NCBI GenBank assembly: GCA_019918135.1
Contig: WBZZ01006266.1
Span: forward strand, 1 to 64,000
Length of the DNA: 64,000 nt
Direction of reading: 5' to 3'
Source of the DNA: Paulinella micropora
Lineage: Eukaryota > Cercozoa > Imbricatea > Euglyphida > Paulinellidae
Below the pieces are notes generated by a model. The model ran no database searches and was not told the DNA's origin. It worked only from the letters and a program-made list of their open reading frames with translations. Made by a program: the position numbers and the translations under genes. Positions 48,410 through 58,266 of the stretch are shown in pieces; positions within the stretch are counted from its first letter, which is position 1, and each line of letters opens with the position of its first letter.

Positions 48410-48820
48410 CACTAAGCTTTCCCGGGGAAACAGCCGTAAGCGCCAATTTGGCGCCAAAATCTACTTGCGCAAAAAAAAATCACACACAGACGCTCGGCTG
48501 GGCCGCCGTGAGGAAGACGTCCTCCCCCTCCCTCTCACTCTCGTCGCCCCTCTCACCTTTGTCGCCCCTCTCACCTTTGTCGCCCCGCTCCCCTTTGTCG
48601 CCCCGCTCCCCTTTGCTCTGCACCTCCCTGCCTCTAGGGAAGGTGAGAGGGCTGAAAAACATTTCGTGTGAGCAAAAGGCGTACCGTTTCTCCCCGCAGG
48701 AAACCGTCCGATTTCTCTGCTAGCCTCCGGAACGGCCCCTGCAAAATTTGGCGCCAGATTGTGCCGTCCGGAGGTAGGGTGCGTGATAGTATTACGGTTG
48801 AAAAAGGCACGCACACCCCG
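48410..48820 (+). repeat. MITE-like element with paired TTTGGCGCCAAA palindromes and 18-bp tandem repeats
   Basis: One complete copy: CCCGGGGAAACAGCCGTAAG, palindrome TTTGGCGCCAAA at 48447-48458, CTACTTGCGCAAAAA, GAGGAAGACGTCCTCCCC, four or five 18-bp repeats (GTCGCCCCTCTCACCTTT) at 48543-48612, and a terminal palindrome CCGGAACGGC...TTTGGCGCCAGA...GCCGTCCGG at 48726-48774. Related copies are at 49450-49740, 55090-55450, 55465-55780 and 60270-60800. Confidence 0.8.
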
Positions 48821-48898
48821 CGCCTCCAGCTCCGTTCGCAACCACTGCTGCACTTGTTCGCGCGTGTGGGGGTACGTCGGTGACGTGGTTGGCATCAC
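48805..48898 (-). pseudogene. N-terminal gene stub truncated by the MITE
   Basis: ATG 48898 (second ATG 48895) opens PTTSPTYPHTREQVQQWLR and TELEARGVRAFF, a plausible N-terminus, then the reading frame enters the MITE end at 48805. A repeat-capped gene relic. Confidence 0.5.
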
Positions 48899-49267
48899 CG
48901 GGGCACCTTTCTTCTTTTTTTTCTTTGGTTCACTCCTTCTGAAGCTCCTGCCCTCCCTCCCCCGTTCCCCCGCCCCTTTTTGCTGGCTCGGCCTCCCGGC
49001 CCCCCCCCCCTTTAGCCCTAAATCTCCCGTTTCACTTTGGCTTTTATTTGAAGTAGAATAAGGTTTATGCTTACAGGGGGTAGTGGGGGGAAGGCGCGAG
49101 GGTGTGTGTGTGTGGGTCTGTAAGGGGAAAGCCTTTAAAAAAACGAGTCAGTGTGGCAAGTCTGATCATGGCAAGAAAGGGGCCGGGGGGGGGGGGGGTA
49201 TATTTGTCCTGCGTGTGTGTGCAATTGTGTTGTTTTGTAATTTTTAGATTTCTGTTGATCTTTCGAC
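48899..49267. other. Intergenic, pyrimidine-rich then TG-rich
   Basis: T/C-rich to 49030, AT-rich 49030-49070, (TG)n near 49103-49115 and G tract near 49186. No gene seen. Serves as upstream region for 49268. Confidence 0.4.
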
Positions 49268-49445
49268 ATGCTCTCCGCCGCCCAACGAAGCCGACAACGT
49301 GTGTCCGCTCGAGCAGCCCGTGCGACTAAACGCGCCAAGCTGTTGGCCAACGAAGACGCATCAACCCCACGACCCGACGAAGCCCTGGTCAAACTTCGGC
49401 TCGATTACCAGACTACGTTAACGCAGTTCCAGCAGTTTACTCGGT
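49268..49445 (+). pseudogene. N-terminal gene stub truncated by the MITE family
   Basis: ATG 49268 opens MLSAAQRSRQRVSARAARAT, a basic start, then DEALVKLRLDYQTTLTQFQQ up to 49445, where GTGAGGAAGACGTCCTCCCC of the MITE begins. The gene is cut at the element's internal block, not at its end. Confidence 0.5.
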
Positions 49446-51100
49446 CGTCCTCCCCCGTGAGGAAGACGTCCTCCCCCTGCCTCTCACTCTCGTCGCCCCT
49501 CTTACTCTTGTCGCCCCTCTCACCTTCGTCGCCCCTCTCACTTTCGTCGCCCCTCTCAACTTTCGTCCTCTGCTTATTCCTCCCCCCCCCCCCCTCCCCT
49601 CGTCTCTTGTTTGCGCGTGCAAATGCGTTCGAAAAAAAATTGTTGCTTTCCACTTTTCATATTCCCGCAGATATTTCCGCAAATCCTTGCAGAGGGGAGA
49701 GGCAGGGAAGGAGGAGCAGGGGCGCGCCAAGAAAATGTAATTTACGCTGAATTAAAGCTCGACGGTGTCCTGTCCGTGCCATAGCTCGGCCACCGTGCGC
49801 AAGACCTGCGGAAATATGAAAAGAGGAAAAGAAGAATTTTTTTCGCCCGACAACAAAGAAAACAGACGAGGGGAAGAAGGGGGGAGGGAGTAGAGGGGAG
49901 AGAAGAAGAGGCAGAGGGAAGGGAGGGGGAGAGCACGAATTGTCTAGTCCCCCGTCTGAGCAGCGAGTGGGAGCGGGAGAGGGAGGGCAGGGGCGCGCTA
50001 AAAATTTACAAAAATTTAATAAAAAGTTTTACTGACAAGATTTCAATCTTGGCACTGAGACCCCAAAAGAGGGAGAGGGAAAGGGCGGAGGCCGCGCCAG
50101 AAAAACGTAATTTACACTGAATTAAAGCTCGACGGTCTTACGCTCTGGCACTGAAAACTAGGAGCAGAACACCGTGCTCCAGCACGACCTGCGGCGAATG
50201 GATGGCCGGAGGTCAAAGTGCCAGGAGGACAAGAGCCCTTTCACTTACCCCGACGGCTTCCTGTCCGTGCGGAGAAATCCGTGCCATAGCGCAGCCACCG
50301 TGCGCAAGGTCAGAAAAATATAAAAGGAGGGAGGGGGTTAGTGGAGGCGTTACATGTATTTATTTCTTTTGCAGCTTCTGCGCCCTTCCCCTCCCAATCC
50401 CCCCCCCCCCTGCTCCTTGAGCCTCCTGGGCCCAGGGGGATAGGAGAGAGTAGAGGGGAAAGAAGAAGAGGCAGGGGAAAGGGGGGGGGAGAGCACGAAT
50501 TGTCTAGTCCCTCGTCTAAGGATCGGGAGCTAGAGGGAAGGAGGAGGGTAGGGGCGCGCTTCGCCGGTGTACAAGAAAACACCACGCGAGAAAAATTTTA
50601 ATCTTGGAACTGAGAACGTGTACAGGGAGGGGCGGGGTGTGATCCCCCCCTTTCCCCTCTCGTCCCTCTGTTCCCCCTTGTCTCCTGCTACCCCCCCCCC
50701 CCCTCCTCCCTCCTCAGAGCGCGTGCAAACGCGTTCCAAAAAAGCTTTCTTTTCCACTTTTCATATTCCCGCAGATATTTCCGCAGATCTTGCGCACCGT
50801 TCCCCGGCACGACCCTGGGGTGGATGGTACTGCCCCCGTGGTCAATGTGCTAGGAGGACAAAAGCCTCGCTACCCCGACGGCGTCCTGTCCGTGATATGG
50901 CTCGGCCACCGTGCGCAAGGTCAGAAAAATATGAAAAGAGGAAAAGAAAACTTTGTTTTGCCCGACAACAAAGGAAAAAGACGGGGGGGGGGGGGGGGGA
51001 AGAAAGGGGGAGGGGGAGGGAGAGAAAGGTGGGAAGAAGGGGGCGTCGGAAAGCCCCGAGGCATTGCCTTCTTCGACCGTATCACGAGCCAAGCAAAAAC
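49446..51100. repeat. MITE, CTTTTCATATTT elements and intergenic units
   Basis: MITE half at 49446-49740, inverted intergenic units at 49735-49775, 50005-50075 and 50100-50165, elements at 49775-49870, 50160-50320 and 50755-50940, and a hairpin near 50417-50442. No gene seen. Confidence 0.65.
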
Positions 51101-51359
51101 AGCAAGATTTTGCGCCAAATTTGGCTTGGGGTCGCTCCGGCCTCGTTCCGTGGGGTTCGCGGGATATCAAAAGTTTTCCCGCGGAAAAAACCGCGCACTA
51201 ATTTTTTTCTTTTTGCGTGAATGACAAGTTTTTTCATGTTTCCCCCCCAGAAAAAGGCACACGACTTGTTTTTTTTTGGTGGTCTATTTTATTTTAGGGG
51301 CCGCTTTGTTTTTTTGTGGCGGCTGGATTCTTTTTTTTTCGGCGCCAGAAGTTCTGTCC
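51101..51359 (+). repeat. TTTGGCGC-type element end and RING gene upstream region
   Basis: GCGCCAAATTTGGC at 51108-51125 and TTTTCCCGCGGAAAAAAC with GCGTGAATGACAAGTTTTT match the inverted end of the 14.5-15.2 kb elements. A T-rich leader follows to the ATG at 51360. Confidence 0.6.
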
Positions 51360-51947
51360 ATGCCCCGTTCCGTCACACGCACTAACAAGCGATCCCGGCC
51401 AGCCCGGCGGCGCGCCCGCACCAAGAGGGCCCGGACATCCCCCGGTAGCGCTCCCCCGTCAGCAACAGCTCCGGTCGCGCCTGTGCCCGAAGCTCCCGCG
51501 CCTTTACCAACAGAGGCAGCGCCGGTTGAGGTCCACTTGATGGCGCGCAGCCGGCAGCCGGTGGATCCCCGCCTAGCCCACGAACTGCGCAGGTTCATCG
51601 AAACAGAAGTCCTCCCTCGGCTAGGCCTCGGCGACACCGCCACTGTCAGTGAGATCCAGGTCATGATGCCCGCGGAAGAGGAAATGTTATTCTACCGTAA
51701 TTCCCACGCCTGGCGGCCCAGCACTGTCCACGCCAGAGAAGAACTGGCAGACTTTACGGTGACCCATGACTACCTGGTGTCCGACCCCGCGTCTCCCCCG
51801 AACTGCGCGGTGTGTCTAGAGGTTTACACACAAGGCGAGCTCTTGAAGGAAACGCCGTGCTCTCACAGGTTCCATCGGGGGTGTCTCTTTCAGTGGCTGA
51901 ATACACATAATACCTGCCCGATCTGCCGCCACCTACTGCCAACATAA
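51360..51947 (+). CDS. RING-H2 finger protein (probable E3 ubiquitin ligase)
   Basis: 195 aa from ATG 51360; a TTG-started extension upstream is less likely. The N-terminus is strongly basic (RSVTRTNKRSRPARRRAR), then a Pro/Ala linker, a helical middle (RLAHELRRFIETEVLPRLG) and a C-terminal RING-H2: CAVC, CSHRFHRGC, and CPIC with a tryptophan (FQWLNTH) at the usual place. Spacing C-X2-C-X15-C-X-H-X2-H-X2-C-X10-C-X2-C is canonical and ends five residues before the stop. RING-H2 proteins bind E2 enzymes and promote ubiquitin transfer; giant viruses often encode them to target host proteins. Frame and domain are intact. Confidence 0.9.
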   Translation: MPRSVTRTNKRSRPARRRARTKRARTSPGSAPPSATAPVAPVPEAPAPLPTEAAPVEVHLMARSRQPVDPRLAHELRRFIETEVLPRLGLGDTATVSEIQVMMPAEEEMLFYRNSHAWRPSTVHAREELADFTVTHDYLVSDPASPPNCAVCLEVYTQGELLKETPCSHRFHRGCLFQWLNTHNTCPICRHLLPT

Positions 51948-51949
51948 AA

Positions 51950-52190
51950 ACATTCCGGTCGGCGGAAGGCGCAACAGAGTCTGTCACAGCCAGGGCGCTC
52001 TGTTTCAAAAGCTGCGGAGGCCTCTGCGCTGATTTTAGAGTAAGCAATATCTAGTCTCTGCAAATTCTCCATGACGAGGAAATGCTGAAAGACGTCGTCA
52101 TCTAGCTCAAGACAAAAGGAGAAGAGTACTTTTCGCAGGTTTGGCAGGTTTTCTAATTGCTGGACAGCCGAAGACTTTAGCCTCTTCCCC
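51950..52190 (-). pseudogene. LRR gene fragment
   Basis: A minus-strand frame contains leucine-rich repeats (LENLPNLRKVLFSFCLELDD; MENLQRLDIAYSKISAEA) and dissolves into repeats beyond 52190. It converges on the RING gene. Probably the 3' part of an LRR gene different from the 620-aa family. Confidence 0.55.
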
Positions 52191-53085
52191 TCCCCTGAGC
52201 CCAGGGGGCTCAAGGAGCAGGGGGGAGGGGGAGGGGAAGGGCGCAGAAGCTGCAAACACTAACCCTCCCCCCATGCCGGGCGCCCTCCTCCTTCCTTCTT
52301 ACCGACGGGGGGGAGGGGGGGAGACAGATTGATCCTCCCCGGCCCCTTCCTCTCTTGGTTTTCAGTGCCGAAGATTAAAACTTTGTCAAGTATTTCTTTT
52401 TATTAATTTTGTTTACACCGGCAAAGCGCCCCTCCCTATACACGTTCTCAGTGCCAGGATTGAAATCTTGTCAGTAAATTTTGTTATTAAATTTTTTTGT
52501 ACACCGGCGAAGCGCGCCCCTGCCCCCCCTTCTCCGGCTCCCGCCCCCTTCCACTTTCTCCCATCTGGTCTTTTTGTTGTTGGGCAAAAAATTTTTTTTT
52601 CCTTCTTTTCATATTCCCGCGGATCTTGCGCACGGTGGCAGGGCTATGGCACGGACAGGACGCCGTCGGGGTAAGTGAGGGCTCTTGTCCCCCTAGCACA
52701 TTGACCACCGCCCATCCATTCGCCGCAAGGTCGCGCTGGAGCACGGTGCTCCGCTCCTAGTTTTCAGTGCCAACGTGTACGACCGTCGAGTGGGCCGGAT
52801 GCTGCGGCAGCTTGAGGGTGCCGTTGCAAGTGTCAAGTGTAAGACTTTGTCGAGCTTTAATTCAGCGCATTCTTTTTCGCACTCTCTTGGCGCCCCTACC
52901 CCCTCCCCCTTCCCTCCCGCTCCCGATTCCCCCTTCCCCTGCTCCTTGAGCCCCCCGGGCTCAGGGGGCTCAGGGGGAGGGAAGAAAGAAAGGGGTAGGG
53001 AGGGGGGGCGCCCCCCCCCCCCCCAATCGATGGGCTCCAAAAAAAGTTTACTTATTTTCGCCCCCCGCTCTGAGGAGGAAGGGAT
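52191..53085. repeat. Hairpin units, intergenic units and CTTTTCATATTT element
   Basis: Hairpins near 52192-52215 and 52946-52972; units at 52355-52430, 52440-52510 and 52820-52890; element 52598-52745. No gene seen. Confidence 0.65.
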
Positions 53086-53130
53086 GTGCCGCGTGCTGCC
53101 CTTTCTTTCTCGCAGCTGCCTGCCGGTCTC
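53086..53130 (+). repeat. Partial Fanzor 3' flank
   Basis: CTCTGAGGAGGAAGGGATGT and GCCGCGTGCTGCCCTTTC match the first half of the conserved block at 9376-9487. No Fanzor coding sequence is adjacent. Confidence 0.6.
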
Positions 53131-53139
53131 TGGGGGGTT

Positions 53140-53273
53140 TGCCTTCCTAGATTCGCCAGGCTTTTCATCGCGTCGGTCACCGCAGCGCAAACGTCGCGGC
53201 CCTTGCACCAGGCCACGACGTTCGCGCCTGTGTAACTAGCTTCAAACAGCTGGTCTCCGGCACCGGAGTCCAT
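53140..53273 (-). pseudogene. N-terminal gene stub
   Basis: ATG 53273 opens MDSGAGDQLFEASYTGANVV and AVTDAMKSLANLG, then runs into the Fanzor-flank scrap at about 53140. Possibly the gene was cut when that sequence arrived. Family unknown. Confidence 0.45.
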
Positions 53274-56067
53274 GTCCGCTCTCCGGTTTGCGTTCCCCTG
53301 CTTTTTTTTCCACCGAATGCTTTTTTTCTTTAGCCTATCAAGTCTCAAAATAGTCTCCCCCTTTTTTTGCGTGTGTGCCTGGAGGGCCAGGGGGGGAGGC
53401 AACCCTCTTGCCCTTTTCTTTGCTCCCTCCCTTTATTCCCCCTCCCTCCGTCTGTTCCCTTTGCTGTCGGGCAACAATTTTTTTCTTCCTTTTTTCATAT
53501 TTTCCTGACCTTGCGCACGGTGGTCGAGCTATGGCACGGACAGGACGCCGTCGGGGCCGGCCGGGGCCTTTGTCCTGGCACATTGGCCACCGTCCATCCA
53601 TCCTCCGCAGGGTCATGCTGGGGGCACGGTGATCTGTTCCTAGTTTTCAGTGCCCCAAGTGTAAGACCGTCGAGTGGGCCGGATGCTGTGGCAGCCTGAG
53701 GGTGCCGTTGCAAGTGTCAAGTGTGATGCTTTGTCGAGTTTTAATTCAGCGTGGACTTTTCTTGCACCGGCAAAGCGCCCCACTCTCCCTGTCCCTTCCC
53801 TCTCCCTCTCCCGCTCTTGCTCCCGATTCTCAGACAGTGAGGGGGACGGGGGAAAGCACATCCCGCCCCCTTCTTCCCTCCTCTTTCCACCTTTTCTCTT
53901 CCCCCCCTTCCTCTCCCCCCCTCCCCTTCTTTTCCCCCCGTCTGTCCCCTTTGTTGTCTGGCAAAAAAAAATTCTTTTCCTCTTTTCATATTTTCTGACC
54001 TTGCGCATGGTGGCCGAGCCATGGCACGGACAGGACGCCGTCGGGGGGGGGGGGGGGGGGTAGTGAGGCCCTTGTCCTCCTAGCACATTGACCACCGCCC
54101 ATCCATCCGCAGTGGGTTCGTGCTGGAGCACGGTGCGCAAAATCTGCGGAAATATCTGCGGGAATATGAAAAGTGGAAAAGAAATTTTTTCTGGAACGCG
54201 TTTGCACGCGCAAACAAGGGACGAGGGAAGGGGGGGGGAGAGAGAGCACACCCCACCCCTCCCTGTACACGTTCTCAGACGGGGGGGGAGGGCAAGACAG
54301 ATCGTGCCTGATCCTCCCCCCCGCCCCTTCCCTCTCCCTCTCTTAGTTCTCAGTGCCAAAATTAAAATTTTGTCAGTAATTTTTTATTAATTTTTTCTTG
54401 TACATTCTTAGCGCCCCCCCTTGAAGTTCCCCTGCCTCTTCTCTCCCCTCTACTCCCTTCCCCCCCCTGAGCCCGGGGGGCTCAAAAAGCAGGGGGGGGG
54501 GAGGGGAAGGGCGTAGAAGCCGCAAACACTAACCCCCTCCCCTGTGCCGGGCGCCCTCCCCCCTCTTCTCTTCCCGACGGGGGGAGGAGGATGGAAAGAA
54601 AGACAGATTGATCCTCACCGGCCCCTTCCTCCCTTAGTTTTCAGTGCCAAAGATTAAAACTTTGTCAAGGATTTCTTTTTATTAATTTTTTTTATATTCT
54701 TAGCGCGCGCCCCCCCCCTCCCTCTTTTCATATTTTTCTTACCTTGCGCACGGTGGCCGGGCTATGGCACGGACAGGGCGCCGTCGAGCTTTAATTCAGC
54801 GTATTCTTTTTCGTACTCTCTTGGCGCGCAAGCAGAGCACATACGGTGCCGGCCGGGGTTCTAACATAGGCTTCTAATAACGTGAAGTGGGCCGGATGCT
54901 GCGGCAGCCTGAGGGTGCCGTTGCAAGTGTCAAGTGTAAGACTTTGTCGAGTTTTAATTTAGCGTGGACTTTTCTTGCACCGGCGAAGCGCCCCACTCCC
55001 CCTGTCCCTTCCTTGTCCTTCTCCCTGAGCCCGGGGGGGGGCTCAAAGAGCAAGGGGCAGAATTGCAACAAAACTAAGTTGATTCCACTAAGCTTTCCCA
55101 AGGAAACAGGCGTCAGCCGTAAGCACCAATTTGGCGCCAAAATCTACTTGCGCAAAAACAAAATCCCACACAGACGCTCGGCTGGGCCGCCGTGAGGAAG
55201 ACGTCCTCCCCCTCCCCTCTCACTTTCGTCGCCCCTCTCACCTTTGTCGCCCCGCTCCCCTTTGCTCTGCACCTCCTTGCCTCTAGGGAAGGTGAGAAGG
55301 CTGAAAAACATTTTTGTGTGAGTAAAAGGCCCGCGGGTTTCTCCCCGCAGGAAAACGTCCGATTTCTCTGCTAGCCTCCGGAACGGCCCCTGCAAAATTT
55401 GGCGCCAAATTGTCCCGTCCAGAGGTAGGGTGCGTGATACGGTTGAAAAAGGCAGTACGTCATAGCTTTCCCGGGGAAACAGCCGTAAGCGCCAATTTGG
55501 CGCTAAAATCTACTTGCACAAAAAAAAATCACACACAGACGCTCGGCTGGCCGCCGTGAGGAAGACGTCCTCCCCCTCCCTCTCACTCTCGTCGCCCCTC
55601 TCACTCTCGTCGCCCCTCTCACTCTCGTCGCCCCTCTCACCTTTGTCCTCTGCTTGTTCCTCCTCTTCTCCCCTCGTCCCTTGTTTGCGCGTGCAAACGC
55701 GTTCCAAAAAATTGTTGCTTTCCACTTTTCATATTCCTGCAGATATTTCCGCATATCCTTGTAGAGGGGAGAGGCAGGGAAGGAGGAGCAGGGGCGCGCC
55801 AAGAAAAATGTAAGTTACGCTGAATTGAAGCTCGACGGTGTCCTGTCCGTGCCATAGCTCGGCCACCGTGCGCAAGACCTGCGGAAATATGAAAAGAAGA
55901 TAAGATTTTTTTGTTTGCTCGACAAAAAAAAAAAACAGATGAGGGGAAGAAGGGGGAGGGAGTAGAGGGGAGAGAGGAAGAGGGTAGGGGCGCGCTTCTC
56001 CTGTGTACACGAAGAAATTCATAAAAAAAATCCCTGACAAAGTTTTAATCTTGACACTGAGAACCAA
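53274..56067. repeat. Repeat mosaic
   Basis: CTTTTCATATTT elements at 53488-53640, 53985-54180 and 54725-54785. Intergenic units at 53650-53760, 54340-54420, 54640-54705, 54920-54985 and 55985-56065 (inverted). Near-complete TTTGGCGCCAAA elements at 55090-55450 and 55465-55780. Poly-G 18 near 54044-54060. No gene seen. Confidence 0.7.
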
Positions 56068-56180
56068 TAGTTAGGTCACTTAAGAGCAGCACCGCCGTCT
56101 TGCACGCAAGTTTCTCTGGTAAGGTAATCTGGCGTATTATTGTATTAAACAAACCGGCTCGTCGGGTTAGTAATAAAAGC
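56068..56180 (-). pseudogene. LRR-type gene fragment (overlaps in content with 59318-59590)
   Basis: Minus-strand frame NTIIRQITLPEKLACKTAVL and LLSDLT. The last ~45 bp are the same as the beginning of the fragment at 59318-59590, so both are pieces of one ancestral gene. Confidence 0.5.
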
Positions 56181-56399
56181 AAAAATTTTAATATCTTGCA
56201 AGCCTTACGCTTGGAAGTGAGGACTAGGAGAGGGAGGGGGGCGCTGCGGCGGATGAACGCGCGGTGATCAATATGCCAGGAGGACAAGAGCCTCACTACC
56301 CGTGAGGCGTCCTGTCCGTGCCATTGCTTGGCTACCGTGCGCAAGGTCAGAAAAATGTGCAAAATGTGAAAAGAGGAAAAGAAGGTTTTTGCCCGACAA
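56181..56399. repeat. Intergenic unit and CTTTTCATATTT element
   Basis: Inverted intergenic unit scrap at 56185-56235, element at 56235-56385 with CTACCGTGCGCAAGGTCAG. It ends where the Fanzor fragment begins. Confidence 0.6.
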
Positions 56400-56690
56400 C
56401 AAGGATAAGGAAGCTAGACGAGCTTGGCTGCGTAAGGCCTGGCTGGTATTTCGGGCAGTTCCCGGGGGGCATGCGCCTGCGGTTTGTGCAAGAGGACAGT
56501 GAATTTGTACGAGCCAGGCCGTGGCTTCTCATTGTGCCCTACGCCATCCGCGCAGTGGCCATCCGGGATCTGCAAGCGGCGAGGGCCTCGGCCATCTCAA
56601 ATCTTAGCCAGAAGGGCAAGTTCTTCCACTGGAAGAGAGTCAGCTTCTGCAAGTGGGAGGGGCTTGCCCCCCGCGGCCCTGCATGAGAAG
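56400..56690 (+). pseudogene. Fanzor fragment with internal deletion
   Basis: Two pieces match the intact Fanzor: KEARRAWLRKAWLVFRAV (about residues 180-196), then, after a CCCGGGGGGCATG scar, LRFVQEDSEFVRARPWLL to KGKFFHWKRV (about 313-367). The intervening ~115 residues, including the Lys/Glu-rich tract, are gone and the frame changes at the scar. The right end meets another palindromic scar (GGCTTGCCCCCCGCGG). Confidence 0.8.
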
Positions 56691-57468
56691 CCATCCCCTC
56701 TGCACGAGCACCAACCCCGCAGGGGGCGTCGTGTTCTTGCATAAGCAGGCGCACCCCGCGGCCCCTGCACGAGCAACACCTTCCCGACCCCTCCCGCTCC
56801 CGATTCTCAGACAGTGAGAAGGGAACGGGGGGGGGGGGGGGGAAGGAAGCACATTCCGCCCTTCTTCCCCCCTTCTGTTCCCCTTGTTGTCGGGCAATTT
56901 TTTTTTCTTGCTCTTTTCATATTTTGCTGACCTTGCGCACGGTGGCCGAGCCATGGCACGGACAGGACGCCGTCTGGGCAGTGAGGTTTTGTCCTCCTAG
57001 CACATTAACCACCGCCCATCCATCCGCAGCAGGGTCGTGCCGGAGCACGGTGCGCAAGATCTGCGGAAGTAGGAAAAATATGACAAGTGGAAAAGAAATT
57101 TTTTTTGGAACGCGTCTGCACACACAAACAAGGGACAAGGGGATGGGGGGATAGCAGGGGATAAGGGAACAGAGGGACGAGAGGGGGGGAGAGCGGGGGG
57201 CTCAAAGAACAGGGGGAAAGGCAAGGGGGAGGGGAAGAACGCAGAAGCTAAAGAAAATACATGAAACGCCTCAACTAAGCCCCCCCCAATGACGAGCGCC
57301 CCCCCCCTCCCCCGCATGCACGGGGGGGTGCCCCCCCCCCGTCTAAGAACAGAGAGCGAGGGGGGGGGGGGGGGCGCCCGGACAGGTTTGGGTGTTTTCT
57401 GGCCTTCCCCCCCAAAAGCCGCCACAAGAACGGAATAAAGCAAAAAAGAAAACACAGCGGAGAGACAC
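56691..57468. repeat. CTTTTCATATTT element, hairpin scraps and homopolymers
   Basis: Purine-rich and G/C tracts, element at 56915-57085, GAACGCGTCTGCACACACAA arm near 57107, and C/G tracts 57300-57375. No gene before the MYND frame. Confidence 0.6.
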
Positions 57469-57594
57469 ATGGTGTGGTACACAGTGAGGTGCTTCGGGTG
57501 TCAGGTCAAGCAAGAACCAGAGCAACCCCGCTTCCTCAAGTGTGGCAGGTGTCGTTTTGCGACGTACTGTAGCCAGAAGTGCAAGAACTGCTAG
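57469..57594 (+). CDS. Truncated MYND-type zinc-finger protein (41 aa)
   Basis: ATG 57469 to TAG 57592-57594. Cysteines are arranged as CFGC, then CGRC, then YCSQKC, the first two-thirds of a MYND finger (C-X2-C...C-X2-C...YCS..C). The closing His/Cys half is missing, because the frame stops right after the third pair. From 57579 an overlapping frame continues with natural sequence, so a frameshift probably cut a longer protein. MYND domains mediate protein-protein contacts and occur in several giant-virus proteins. Confidence 0.6.
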   Translation: MVWYTVRCFGCQVKQEPEQPRFLKCGRCRFATYCSQKCKNC

Positions 57595-57960
57595 CACTCG
57601 TACCGTCGAATGATATGGGTGGTGTGTTGCTAGTTTGTTTGGCTCTGAATGGCACTGCGATCCTGAGCTACACATCTCCGGCCGAGCTGCGGTTGCCGCT
57701 CTATTCAGGCGTGCATGCCACACTGCAGGAGCTCGGGCCTGACACACATTTGTGGTGCACCTTGTACATCGCGGCGCAGCTATCTCCGCCCGCGGGGCAG
57801 CCGCCAAGGAACAAGTGGGAGTCATGAGGCTTTTCCGCGACCCGCCACCAGCGAAAACGTTGTGAAGAGACCCGCGCGGGGCCCAAGGTGCGCAAGAGCG
57901 TGCGTATTGAACCGCCACCCACGCTTGCTCGGAAGTTGTTTTTTTTAAAGTCGTCTTTTT
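57579..57960 (+). pseudogene. Downstream part of the MYND-type gene or a second broken gene
   Basis: Frame from 57579 reads ELLALVPSNDMGGVLLVCLA and LQELGPDTHLWCTLYIAAQL to a TGA at 57825-57827. Beyond it another frame has KSVRIEPPPTLARKLFF, ending near an AATAAAAAAAAATACACG stretch. The RIEPPPTLARKLF tail and the following T/A-rich 3' end recur at 61828-61910. Confidence 0.45.
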
Positions 57961-58023
57961 TTAATAAAAAAAAATACACGTTCTAGTGTGATGGCACCGG
58001 AAGAAGAGTGATAAATCTATCTT

Positions 58024-58266
58024 TTACAGAGTCTGGCGCAGGGGCTGCTGCGTGTCGGGATTCTGGGCCATGCCCTTCCTGGCGGGCCACTGCAGAGCCC
58101 TGGCGTCGCCCTGCTCGGTCGCTCGCGTGAACCACTCCCTGGCCGTGGCGCGGTTGGGGGGCACGATGCGGCCAAAATAATGCGCGTGCTGGGCAGTTAC
58201 CCAGCGGACGGCGCCTTGTGGCTGCCGTTGATCAAACCCGCCGTGCTGGCGCCCTGGCGGCTGTCA
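58024..58266 (-). pseudogene. Sel1-like repeat protein, C-terminal fragment
   Basis: Minus-strand frame with HAHYFGRIVPPNRATAREWF and TRATEQGDARALQW, which fits the Sel1 repeat pattern (A..G.....PN...A..W...A...GDA.A). It ends with TAA at 58024-58026 (QNPDTQQPLRQTL). The frame is open back to a stop at about 58266. Sel1 repeats are TPR-like scaffolds. The opposite strand is also open, so only the motif supports this reading. Confidence 0.5.
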
